Positions 18,501 through 26,069 of a DNA stretch of 64,000 nucleotides are shown piece by piece. Origin of the DNA: Bdellovibrionales bacterium. GTDB lineage: Bacteria; Bdellovibrionota; Bdellovibrionia; Bdellovibrionales; Bdellovibrionaceae. The notes under the pieces were generated by a model that worked only from the letters and a program-made list of their open reading frames with translations, was not told where the DNA came from and did no database searches. Location of the stretch: positions 310,001 to 374,000 of the forward strand of contig JAFEAQ010000006.1 of assembly GCA_018266295.1 (NCBI GenBank). Direction: 5' to 3'. Position numbers and translations under genes: made by a program. Numbering within the stretch: the stretch's first letter is position 1; each line of letters opens with the position of its first letter.

Positions 18501-19772
18501 GACTGTGAAAGAAGAGCCCACATAAGTACCGGCAGCCGGGCTTGTGAAAGCCAACACCGGAGCGATTGTATCAACCATGTAATTTTGGTTTGCAGTACCG
18601 ACGTTACCGGCAGCATCTGTTTGAGTTGCGACAAGAGTCTTAGTCCCTTGACCTGAAGTGATTGCTGTTGTCAGAGTCCAAGCACCGCTTGAGCAAGCCA
18701 CTGTTTTAGCGGCACTCAAGACAGAGCCAGACAAGACCACGTTAATACCTGTTTCACACGCTCCAGAGAAGGTGCTGTTTGCAGGCAAGTAAGCATTTGC
18801 CAAAGGTGAAGTGATTGTCACTTTTGGAGCGATTGTATCTTTGATTGTATTTTTGGAATCAAGACCGAAATTGCCGGCAAGGTCGACTTGGTAAACTTGG
18901 AGTTTTACCGGACCATCCGCACCCGGCATAGGAATGCTGGCTGTGAAGGTTCCATTTGTACAAGGCACATCCGGAGCAAGGCCTGAACGGAACTCCCCGA
19001 GTCCCACTGGCAAACCGGATTCACAAGTACCGGAAACGGTCATAGCAGAAAGATTTGTAATTGCAGGAATTGCAGAGGTGATTTTAACAGCTGGCGGAGT
19101 TGTATCAATGCTCATCGCTGTTGAATCTTTACCTTGGTTACCGGCGCGGTCGATTTGGCCGGCGATGATGTCTTTAGTACCATCGCCGCTGCTTGTTTGA
19201 ATTGTGGCGCTGAATTGACCGTTTTCACAGTCCGTAGAAATTGGAGTTACGATACCAGGACCATAAATCAAAACAGGCAAACCTGTTTCACAAGTTCCGT
19301 TGATGACAGAGGTCACAACGTTGGTCGCTAAAGAAGAAGCGCCGTTAGTGATTTTAACTGCTGGAGGTGTTGTATCTTTTTGAACGCAAAGACGGTCGAC
19401 AACATCTGTTCCATCGCTTGCAGTTTTCTGAGTTACTACGAGGTCTTTTTGACCATCACCGCTTGAAAGCGTGTAAGTCGTTGAGAAACTACCGGCATTA
19501 CAAGCCACCGTTGTTGGGGCACCTTCCATGCCCTCTTTAATATCTACCGGAACGCCAGTTACACAGCTACCTGTGACAACAACTGTATTGGTCGCAACTG
19601 TATCAATGGTTGGATAAAGAATGATAGGACCATCATTCAACCCGAACTTCGCTGAAGTATCTGGAGCTTTACAGGCGACATCCTGCCCAAGGAAAGTGAG
19701 TTTAGAGCACGCCGTTGTCGTCATCAAAGCTGTTAAGCCAAAAAGTAGCGTGAGTGTTTTAATTTGAACCAT
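15528..19772 (-). CDS. Giant lipoprotein: 12 Ig-like repeats plus C-terminal vWA domain
   Basis: 1414 residues. A signal peptide ends in a lipobox-like TTAC. Residues about 40-1115 are 12 tandem repeats of about 85-95 residues, each beginning with a pattern like PPxVTITSP, carrying G-[TA]-C-E-[TS]-G-L and a second Cys about 25 residues later, and ending AGNxxxxxxxxxxDTTPP. This resembles bacterial Ig-like adhesin modules. The last 287 residues hold a von Willebrand A-like domain with an intact DxSxS metal motif (Asp1137 in IDDNSASMD) and ILSDADER. Such proteins are usually surface adhesins or stalks that present a binding head. No anchor other than the lipid is seen. Downstream (15289) lies a smaller relative. 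The gene is AT-poor like its neighbours, so recent transfer is not suggested. Confidence 0.88.
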   Translation of the reverse strand: MVQIKTLTLLFGLTALMTTTACSKLTFLGQDVACKAPDTSAKFGLNDGPIILYPTIDTVATNTVVVTGSCVTGVPVDIKEGMEGAPTTVACNAGSFSTTYTLSSGDGQKDLVVTQKTASDGTDVVDRLCVQKDTTPPAVKITNGASSLATNVVTSVINGTCETGLPVLIYGPGIVTPISTDCENGQFSATIQTSSGDGTKDIIAGQIDRAGNQGKDSTAMSIDTTPPAVKITSAIPAITNLSAMTVSGTCESGLPVGLGEFRSGLAPDVPCTNGTFTASIPMPGADGPVKLQVYQVDLAGNFGLDSKNTIKDTIAPKVTITSPLANAYLPANSTFSGACETGINVVLSGSVLSAAKTVACSSGAWTLTTAITSGQGTKTLVATQTDAAGNVGTANQNYMVDTIAPVLAFTSPAAGTYVGSSFTVTGTCEAGLMVQLSGGGILPTATATCAAGTFSAMVTTSPLDGNKEVIASQTDAAGNTGSTSRTFLRDTLPPKLTIASPANGTIVNTSVTLTGACEAGLTINFTGAGIANAGSVVCSSGGTYTITLALSAGDGAKAVNAKEVDAAGNVSTADGSYLRDSTPPVVKFTSPDAGTTGQSGLDVAGTCEAGLNVTLSGTGVSANVVTPCSAQGTFAASIVFSTGSGNKPVTASQTDLAGNTGSDSRTFVSDTTPPTVTITSPAANTYLPTNFTVQGACETGLNVVVGGAGLAAEVTVTCPSGSYSANVTVSNGDGTKVVTAKQTDGAGNTATASKTYLRDTTPPVLTITNPANGTTGRTGLTITGTCETGLTVNFSGSGVASASSTTCVNGTYSSTITFSDNDGAKTVVVTETDGAGNSTQVTGNYNKDATPPAVAITAPAEGTVAKDGLNVSGTCETGLNVTLAGSGVATPVVVACASGVFAGDILFTAGSGTKAVTATQTDAVGNVGTSSRNFVRDIDPPIVTITSPAANSYVGASFVVQGACETGFNVVLAGAGLASPVTVACTSSAYSANVSASSGDGAKVVTATQTDAAGNVGQASRSFMRDTAAPVITITDPVPGTAVPIAVTLKGTCETGLTVSLTGDITSTSGACTAGAFSIGVTFTAGLGTKSITAKQTDAAGNVGQVTATYRRESDGASETFISDASFGKIDILFIDDNSASMDPKQASLGTKFSGFATELKSIDWQIGITTTDCSTGPYGICGSLLTMTGFNSKILTPSVPNYSTVFNNSIQRPETAGCLNTGTCPSGASEPLLSATTAMNKFNSDNNGFFRQDSDLAIVILSDADERQTGGATYKDRPAQLVSAFNNNWGTTGKKLKVYSIIVKPGDSTCLDTMRVGSGGFSFYGDLIDQTVNLTGGFSTSICAPDYSVTLKSIGESVRTLTNSVELAHTPVAGSVQVTFTPAQTIGYTVIGNKVVFDAPPSVGTEIKVDYQY
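16430..19655 (-). repeat. Tandem coding repeats, 12 copies of about 270 bp
   Basis: In-frame repeats encoding the Ig-like modules of the 1414-residue lipoprotein. Copies differ by many substitutions at the protein level, yet blocks such as GTCETGLTV and DAAGN recur closely. Boundaries are approximate. Confidence 0.8.
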
Positions 19773-20153
19773 GGACGTCCCCCGTAGACCTAGTCAAATC
19801 TAAGCAATGCAAAGATGGGTCCATCCGGACATCGTCGTGTCAACATATCAAGTCTTGAGAAAGACTGAGTATTCTCATTGTGAAATTTTGAGTTTTTTGC
19901 GCAAACAATGACGATCACCAAGGTTACAACACTTTTTATGATCTTCGTTATGTTGCACGCAATCTCGAGCAAGAACTTTGCTCCTTCATGACCACTAGGA
20001 GCGTTCCTAAACAGGCAACATTTTCGCAGACCTAGACCTCGTCGTCAGCACCGAGCACCGATTGGCATCAAAGATGCATTTTCAAATCGCATGTCACAGG
20101 AAATCGTCAAAACTTTTAGCATCTTTTAAGATGCGCACTCTGGCAGGCGCAAT
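19773..20153. other. Intergenic region between protease terminator and giant lipoprotein
   Basis: No credible gene is seen. It should hold the promoter of the minus-strand lipoprotein gene (start 19772). A short dyad GCATCTT-TT-AAGATGC lies at 20119-20134. A 60-codon minus-strand frame at 19790-19972 shows no gene-like composition and no ribosome site and was not called. Confidence 0.5.
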
Positions 20154-20185
20154 AAAAAAACCGGAGTCTTTCGACTCCGGTTTTT
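20154..20185. terminator. Bidirectional rho-independent terminator
   Basis: CCGGAGTC (20161-20168), loop TTTC, GACTCCGG (20173-20180), flanked by an A run on the left and a T run on the right, so it can work on both strands. On the minus strand it ends the protease-PilZ gene, whose stop lies at 20217. Confidence 0.88.
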
Positions 20186-20216
20186 GGTGTTATTTCACTC
20201 TGTGGTTAGAGGCTGA

Positions 20217-22109
20217 TTATACCTTCATCAAACCTGCAGTCCATTTCTGGATCATAGCCAGAGTTGACTGCTCGGCACCCGCGAACTGAACCCCGTAAGA
20301 CTGGTTCGCTTCGCTCCACACGACTTGACCTGTGACCTCGACGAGATCTCGGCCATCTGGGCTTGCGATCTTCATAGTGATAATTCCGCCTTTTTCGAGG
20401 GCCTCGTCGGCACTGAACGACGCACCACCGAGGGAGATCGTTTTGAGTGAACCGGAAAGCTCGCGGTCTCCGACCATGAGTCGGATGTCGGAATCCATTT
20501 TGAAGCGCTCGAACTTACGACGGCCTGCTGGATCTGCCGCTTTTTGTTTTTCCATCGCGCGCTGTCTGAGAACAGTCCACACGATCAATGGAATCATCAG
20601 CAAGCCCGCAAGAATGCCGGCGCCGCTGAAGCCGTCTTTATTATTGCCCGGGCCCTTCAACAAAGCCGTTGAAACCATCCCGCAACCCGCTTTAGGCGGA
20701 GTCGCTTCCGACGCTAGACCACGGGCATCGGCTTGGTAAACCGGAGAATAATCCGGCTGACTTGCCTGCACATTGGCTTGAGCTTTGGCCTCAACGATGA
20801 GGTTGTAAGAGTTAATGCGAGCTGAAGTCGAAACTTTTCCAAGCAAGCTTGAAATCGCGGTCGCCTTCGCCAGCATGATGTCTTTAATTTGATAGCCCGT
20901 GAGGAACGGAGCCTCGCGCATGGCAAGAGCTGCCATCCCCGCGACAAATGGAGTTGCCATACTTGTACCGGACATAGTGCCCGTACGGTTATTCGGCAAT
21001 GTACTCAAGATCAAAACCCCTGGGCTGGCAATTTGGACTGAGCGAGAACCGAAGTTTGAGAAGCTTGCCAAGTAGTCATAATCCGTGGTCGCAGCCACAG
21101 ATACGTTTGAAGGAACGTCATAGTTTGCCGGATACATCGAAACAGAATCGTTGTTCTTGCCGTTATTACCCGCCGCTGTTGCAATGAACATACGGTTTGA
21201 GTAAGCAAAAGTCAGAGCTTCATGGAGGGCGCGGCTATAAGACGAACCACCCCAAGAGTTGTTGATCACGCGCGCACCGTTATTCACGGCATAGTAAATC
21301 GCGCGGATGGCATTTGAAGTGGTGCCCGAGCCGTTTGCATCGAGGAATTTCAAAGGCATGATGCGCATTTTCGCAGTTTCGGTAATTGTCGGCGCGAAGA
21401 TATTGAGACTCGTTCCAACGATAATACCAGCCACGTGGGTACCATGACCGTCGTCATCATAGAAGTCCGGCGAATTGCTGATGAAATTCCAGCCGTTGAT
21501 GTCATCGATATAACCGTTATAGTCGTCGTCTACGCCGTTCAAAGCTTCGCGAGTATTCACCCACAATGCATTTGAGTTCTGGAACACCGGATGATTCTTA
21601 TCAAGGCCCGTATCGACGATTGCTACGATCGGACGGTAGGTTGACGAAGACGATTCGATGGCCCAAGCTTCAGCAACTTTCGTTTGAGCGCCGTTTTGAG
21701 AATAGCTCGTCGACGAAGCCGACACTTGATCTAACGCTTGAACTTCACCGGCTTCGTAAACCTTGTCAGGGGCACCGAGGCCCGCACGGTCATCGAAGTC
21801 TGATTTCTTAAAGACAAAGTTAGGCTCAATATACTCAACATCTGGATCGTTTGAGAGCTCCTCAATCGAAGTCGTATCTCCCGTTCCGCCCTTCAACGAG
21901 ATATGAACCATGTTCATCTGCGGAAAGGAGCCCTTCATGTTGATTTTATTAGAGACCTTATTGAGTGCACCCGAGGGCGCCGCCATCGGTTTGAACTTCA
22001 CGATATACTCTCCCGGGACCGCTTCCGGACCAGAAGATTGGGCATTGGCCATAGAAAGGCCGACAAAAAACGCAAATATCGTTGTAAGCATTGCCGAATG
22101 ACTATCCAC
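20217..22109 (-). CDS. Subtilisin-like (S8) serine protease fused through a membrane helix to a PilZ domain
   Basis: 630 residues from GTG 22109 (GGGAG five bases upstream). Order: signal peptide (1-23), I9-like propeptide (about 30-100, EYIVKF... to VEYIEPNF), S8 protease with Asp166 (AIVDTG), His222 (GHGTHVAG), Asn315 (AAGNNG) and Ser383 (GTSMATP), a linker with two Cys near 476, one membrane helix (about 496-514), a basic stop-transfer segment, then a PilZ domain (about 529-615). PilZ shows RKFER (Arg531, Arg535), the RxxxR cyclic-di-GMP motif, and TISLGG in place of [D/N]xSxxG. The protease should face the periplasm and PilZ the cytosol. The GCG...helix...basic pattern also recalls MYXO-CTERM-like sorting tails, but those end right after the basic residues. 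Confidence 0.9.
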   Translation of the reverse strand: MDSHSAMLTTIFAFFVGLSMANAQSSGPEAVPGEYIVKFKPMAAPSGALNKVSNKINMKGSFPQMNMVHISLKGGTGDTTSIEELSNDPDVEYIEPNFVFKKSDFDDRAGLGAPDKVYEAGEVQALDQVSASSTSYSQNGAQTKVAEAWAIESSSSTYRPIVAIVDTGLDKNHPVFQNSNALWVNTREALNGVDDDYNGYIDDINGWNFISNSPDFYDDDGHGTHVAGIIVGTSLNIFAPTITETAKMRIMPLKFLDANGSGTTSNAIRAIYYAVNNGARVINNSWGGSSYSRALHEALTFAYSNRMFIATAAGNNGKNNDSVSMYPANYDVPSNVSVAATTDYDYLASFSNFGSRSVQIASPGVLILSTLPNNRTGTMSGTSMATPFVAGMAALAMREAPFLTGYQIKDIMLAKATAISSLLGKVSTSARINSYNLIVEAKAQANVQASQPDYSPVYQADARGLASEATPPKAGCGMVSTALLKGPGNNKDGFSGAGILAGLLMIPLIVWTVLRQRAMEKQKAADPAGRRKFERFKMDSDIRLMVGDRELSGSLKTISLGGASFSADEALEKGGIITMKIASPDGRDLVEVTGQVVWSEANQSYGVQFAGAEQSTLAMIQKWTAGLMKV

Positions 22110-22277
22110 TCATGCTCCCTTGATGATAGATATTTATCGGACAATGGTCGGGAGGGCTTTAGGGCCTTTTAGCCTCAAACTGGGATGGGTGTGGAAATCT
22201 CAAAATGTTTACCTATGTCCACACCAATTCGCTTTGAGCTACCAATCAAAATGAGACTCTAATAGAATGGTTTCAAT

Positions 22278-22889
22278 ATGAATCACTTCCTCAAAACACT
22301 CCGTCAGATCTTCCTTAAGGGTCTTTTCACCTTCTTGCCTATCGCCGTCACGATTTACATCATCTACGCCGGTATTGTGATCATGGAAAGCATGCTGGGC
22401 ACAACCATCCAGCGCTTCTTCCCGTCTCTGTATGTTCCAGGGATTGGTTTGTTACTCACGATTGTGTTTATTTTCCTGTTGGGTCTTCTGCTTAACAATA
22501 TCCTGACAGCCAGCTTCTTCGGAAATATTGAAAGACAGCTGATGAAGGTGCCCTTTATTAAGGCGATCTACTCTCCGCTCAAGGACGTGATGAACTTGTT
22601 CTCGCATAATGGCTCTAAAGAAATGAAGAGCGTTGTGCTGGTCGATGTCGGCGACATCAAGATGCTGGGGCTTGTAACCCGCGATGACTTTAGCGATATT
22701 CAAGTCAACGGCCATCTGAATGACCGCGTGGCGGTGTTTGTTCCGCTCAGCTACGGCTTGGGTGGTTACACGATGCTGGTGTCGCGTTCAAAGATCACTG
22801 AAATCGATATGCCGGCGGAAAAGGCCATGAGCCTCGCCATCACTGGTTGGGTGAAAGTCGCCCACAAACATGACGGAGAATCTCGATGA
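22278..22889 (+). CDS. DUF502 family inner-membrane protein
   Basis: 203 residues with two membrane helices in the first 80 residues (FLPIAVTIYIIYAGIVI and GIGLLLTIVFIFLLGLL) and a soluble domain with IKAIYSPLKDVMNLF and VFVPLSYGLGGYTMLVSRSK, the conserved blocks of DUF502. The family is widespread and of unknown function. Its stop overlaps the start of the next gene by four bases (ATGA type), so the two are co-translated. Confidence 0.85.
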   Translation: MNHFLKTLRQIFLKGLFTFLPIAVTIYIIYAGIVIMESMLGTTIQRFFPSLYVPGIGLLLTIVFIFLLGLLLNNILTASFFGNIERQLMKVPFIKAIYSPLKDVMNLFSHNGSKEMKSVVLVDVGDIKMLGLVTRDDFSDIQVNGHLNDRVAVFVPLSYGLGGYTMLVSRSKITEIDMPAEKAMSLAITGWVKVAHKHDGESR

Positions 22890-24289
22890 GTGAACCGGTA
22901 ATGACAACTCTGAATAAGGCCCATCGAATTAACCTGAATCCAGCGATCTACGGAACCTTTGCTGAGATCGGTGCCGGCCAAGAAGTGGCAAGACACTTTT
23001 TCGTTGCCGGGAAAGCTTCTCAGACTGTTGCCAAAACTATTTCCGCTTACGACATGACTTTCAGTGATGAGATCTATGGCCGTGAAAAGCATGGCCGTTA
23101 TGTTTGCGAATCCCGTCTCGAAAAAATGCTGGGCCACGAGTACTCCCTTCTGGTCGAGCGTTTGAGTTCGAAGCGCGGCCCGCAAACTCAGTTCTTTGCT
23201 TTTGCCAATACCGTGGCGACCGGCTCTGCCAATGACAATAAAAAATACTGCCATGGCTGGATGGGAGTCCGTTTCCAGAAACGCCCCCAAGGACCTTTCT
23301 GCGACATCATCCTGCATGTTCGCATGCAAGACCGTCATCGCCTGCAACAACAAGAGGCCCTCGGTATTTTGGGTGTCAACTTAGTCGATGCGGCTTTCTA
23401 TCATTCTGACAATGCTGAAGAGTTCATTCCTTGCCTCGTTGATAACCTCAAAGAAGGCCAGATCATCATCGATGTTTTGCGCTTCCATGGTGATGACCTC
23501 AAACACTTCAATCCGCACCTCATGAACTTGGAACTTGTTCACCGCGGACTTTCTGAAGCGGTTCTCTTCGGCCCGAATAAAGAGATCCTGCACGTCTCGG
23601 ATGCCACTTACAAAAAAGCTCTGCTTATTCAGCGCGGGACCTACCGCCCTGTCACGAAGACTCACATTGATGTTCTTAGCAAGGGCCTGATCCACTTTAA
23701 AAAAGACTTCAACCTCAAAGACGATCAGTGCCTCTCCGTGATGGAACTGACAATGAGAAATCTGCAACAGTCCGACGGCGAAGTGGATACCAAAGACTTC
23801 TTAGACCGCATCGAAACTCTGTGCAGCTTAGGGCAGCACGTTTTGGTTTCTAACTTCTTCTATTTTTATTCGCTTAAGACGTTTATCCGTCAGTACTCCC
23901 AGGAACCTATGGCGATCGTGATTGGCGCCTCTCACTTAGACCGCGTCTTTGATGAGGCCCGCTACAAAAATCTTCAGGGCGGTATCCTTGAAGGCCTTGG
24001 TAAGCTCTTGGATGCCAATACGAAGCTCTACGTCTATCCACACAAGACGGATATCACTTGCATGACAGCAAAGAGCTTCTTCCCTGCTCCGGCATTAAGA
24101 CATATCTACACGCATTTCAAAGACAGCGGTCAGGTTTGCGATATCGCAGGCTGTGATGAGACTGAGGTGTACACCCACTCGGATCAGGTGCACGAAATGA
24201 TCCTCAAAAAAAATCCCCAGTGGGAGACTCTAGTTCCAACTGGGGTCCGGGATCTTATTCGTACCAAAAAATTATTTGGATACTTGTAA
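22886..24289 (+). CDS. Conserved soluble protein of unknown function, coupled to DUF502 gene
   Basis: 467 residues, no signal peptide or membrane helix, so cytosolic. The N-terminal block LNPAIYGTFAEIGAGQEVA is very well formed and, as far as I recall, belongs to a widely conserved family whose database names vary and are not reliable. Other visible features are GVNLVDAAFYHSDN, QRGTYRPVTKTH and a hydrophobic strand MAIVIGASHLDRVFDEARY. No nucleotide-binding or metal motif is evident. It overlaps the upstream DUF502 gene by four bases. I do not assign a function. Confidence 0.75.
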   Translation: MSEPVMTTLNKAHRINLNPAIYGTFAEIGAGQEVARHFFVAGKASQTVAKTISAYDMTFSDEIYGREKHGRYVCESRLEKMLGHEYSLLVERLSSKRGPQTQFFAFANTVATGSANDNKKYCHGWMGVRFQKRPQGPFCDIILHVRMQDRHRLQQQEALGILGVNLVDAAFYHSDNAEEFIPCLVDNLKEGQIIIDVLRFHGDDLKHFNPHLMNLELVHRGLSEAVLFGPNKEILHVSDATYKKALLIQRGTYRPVTKTHIDVLSKGLIHFKKDFNLKDDQCLSVMELTMRNLQQSDGEVDTKDFLDRIETLCSLGQHVLVSNFFYFYSLKTFIRQYSQEPMAIVIGASHLDRVFDEARYKNLQGGILEGLGKLLDANTKLYVYPHKTDITCMTAKSFFPAPALRHIYTHFKDSGQVCDIAGCDETEVYTHSDQVHEMILKKNPQWETLVPTGVRDLIRTKKLFGYL

Positions 24290-24475
24290 GTATGAAAAAA
24301 TAGGGTCCGTGCTAAAGCCGTATTTATTAAATACCTGTGAGTAACCTCCCTCCCAACTTGGATACAAAGATCCTATTTCAAACTTCGTACCGAGATGGGA
24401 GAAAATCTACGATGTTCCCACTTTCAAAAGATATACACCTGTTCAAACGCTGACGAACACCGTCGAACTCTTTAG

Positions 24476-24526
24476 GTGCCAGGCCCTGTTTCTTGTTGCA
24501 CCGAGTCCGGAAAGAGGACCTGGCAC
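24476..24526. repeat. Inverted repeat GTGCCAGG / CCTGGCAC
   Basis: GTGCCAGG at 24476-24483 and CCTGGCAC at 24519-24526 are perfect reverse complements 35 bases apart, each followed shortly by CTGTTTC. It lies between the convergent genes ending at 24289 and 24542. It could be a terminator stem or a dispersed repeat; no T run is adjacent. Confidence 0.4.
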
Positions 24527-24541
24527 TGTTTCATTTCGAGA

Positions 24542-25321
24542 TTATTTCCACAGCGCGGTTCGCATGGAAATCGCGGCCATTTGATAGCCTTCGATCGGAA
24601 AGCTGAGGGTGTCTTCTTTGTCCGTGACGGCCATGGTGTAAAGCAATGGCAAGTAGTGCTCCGAAGTCGGAACCGACATCGCCGCATCTTCCGGCCATAC
24701 CTTATCGTAGTCGATGAGCTTTTGCACGTCGCGCTCTTCGATTGCTTTTTTGACGTTCGTATCAAAATTCAAAGACCAGGCATAAGGCGATGGATCGCCA
24801 TGCCATTTCACCGCACGCAGGTTGTGAACGATATTGCCGCTGGCAATGATCATCACCCCTTCTTCGCGAAGACGCTTCAAACCCTGAGCAAACGCATAGT
24901 GCTCCACCGGAGTAAAGAGTTCATTCAGACTCAACTGCAAAACAGGAATGTCGGCTTTTGGAAAAAGATGAATGAGAACCGACCACGCGCCATGATCCAA
25001 GCCCCATGCTTTTGTCAGCTTCACCGTCGGCATGAGTTCGTGAATACGATGCGCAAGCTCAGGCGCACCGGGTGCAGGATACTCGGTCTTAAAGAGCTTT
25101 TCTGGAAATCCGAAAAAATCATGAATCGTCTGCGGTTTGTCGACACTCACCACTTGAGTTCCGGAGGTCTGCCAATGGGCAGACACCACCAGAATGGCTT
25201 TTGGCCGAGGGAGGGACCCACCAAGTCTGAGGAGGGCATCCCCAAACTCAGTGTGATCTATTGCATTCATCGGAGACCCATGGCCAGCAAATAACACGGG
25301 CATGCGATTTGAGTTCGTCAT
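24542..25321 (-). CDS. ygiD: DODA-type extradiol dioxygenase (YgiD / LigB family)
   Basis: Class III extradiol ring-cleaving enzyme, related to E. coli YgiD and plant 4,5-DOPA dioxygenase. Conserved blocks: FAGHGSPMNAI near the N-terminus (zinc or iron His), VVSAHWQT, AWGLDHGAWSVL and MIIASGNIVHNLR. 259 residues is normal. The natural substrate of bacterial members is mostly unknown. It follows the YceI gene by 30 bases on the same strand, and a LysR regulator reads away from them, a grouping seen in other bacteria. Confidence 0.9.
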   Translation of the reverse strand: MTNSNRMPVLFAGHGSPMNAIDHTEFGDALLRLGGSLPRPKAILVVSAHWQTSGTQVVSVDKPQTIHDFFGFPEKLFKTEYPAPGAPELAHRIHELMPTVKLTKAWGLDHGAWSVLIHLFPKADIPVLQLSLNELFTPVEHYAFAQGLKRLREEGVMIIASGNIVHNLRAVKWHGDPSPYAWSLNFDTNVKKAIEERDVQKLIDYDKVWPEDAAMSVPTSEHYLPLLYTMAVTDKEDTLSFPIEGYQMAAISMRTALWK

Positions 25322-25351
25322 AAAGGTCTCCTTTCAGAATGAAATATAAAA

Positions 25352-25957
25352 CTACTTAGCAGCTTGCGCTTTTTCTTTAATAGCTTCGACTCTCAAATCA
25401 AGAGTCACTTCGTCGCCAACAACGGGGCCGACTTCAACTGCTTTAGACCAGTTCAAACCATAGTCTTTGCGGTTGATTTTAGTCGATGCACGGAAAGCAA
25501 CGCGCTCGTTACCCCATGGATCTTTCACACTACCGGTATATTTTGCATCCAAAGTCACAGGCTTCGTCACGCCATGAATCGTCAAATCACCGGAAATCTT
25601 CAAAGCTTCTGGAGTGCCAGTCACTTTCTTAGATTTAAACGTCAGCTTTTCGAATTTCTTCGCATCGAAGAAGTCCGGGCTGCGCAAGTGCTCGTCACGG
25701 TCTTTGTTATCTGTGTTAATTGACGCTGCCTTAATCGACACATCTAATGTCGACTTATCCAATTTAGGATCAATTTTGATAGTGCCTTCAAAATCAGTGA
25801 ACTTACCCTCGACTGTCGCGACTACCAAGTGAGTCACTTCGAAGCCGACTTTTGAGTGAGCTGCATCGAGTTTGTAAGTTCCCTCTGGAACTTTTGTTTC
25901 TGCCATTGCCATAGAGCCCATCAAAAGAGCTGGAGCGATAAGTGTCATGAGTTTCAT
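25352..25957 (-). CDS. YceI family periplasmic lipid-binding protein
   Basis: 201 residues with a signal peptide (cleavage near AMA-ET). The YceI lipocalin-like fold is shown by PEGTYKLDAAHSKVGFEVTHL at the start of the mature protein, then FTDFEGTIKID, HLRSPDFFDA, LTIHGVTKPVTL and NRKDYGLNW. Family members bind isoprenoid chains in the periplasm. A LysR gene diverges 112 bases away, and the DODA dioxygenase lies downstream; the pair may be controlled by that regulator. Confidence 0.93.
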   Translation of the reverse strand: MKLMTLIAPALLMGSMAMAETKVPEGTYKLDAAHSKVGFEVTHLVVATVEGKFTDFEGTIKIDPKLDKSTLDVSIKAASINTDNKDRDEHLRSPDFFDAKKFEKLTFKSKKVTGTPEALKISGDLTIHGVTKPVTLDAKYTGSVKDPWGNERVAFRASTKINRKDYGLNWSKAVEVGPVVGDEVTLDLRVEAIKEKAQAAK

Positions 25958-26069
25958 AAGGTCATTCCTCCTAGTTTGTTGACTTGTTCACATGGACTAT
26001 CCTAGGCCGCTTTATGTTGTTGCGGCAGGAGACAAAATCAAGATATACTGTTTCACAGGTGCAACAATT

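Noticed and set aside
19790-19972. A 60-codon minus-strand frame upstream of the giant lipoprotein
   Set aside because: No ribosome site and no family resemblance; probably non-coding promoter DNA.
20062-20289. A plus-strand frame crossing the protease terminator
   Set aside because: It spans a strong terminator hairpin and enters the protease gene antisense.
24476-25294. A 272-codon plus-strand frame
   Set aside because: It is antisense to the DODA dioxygenase gene, whose conserved motifs are clear, and has no recognisable protein features.
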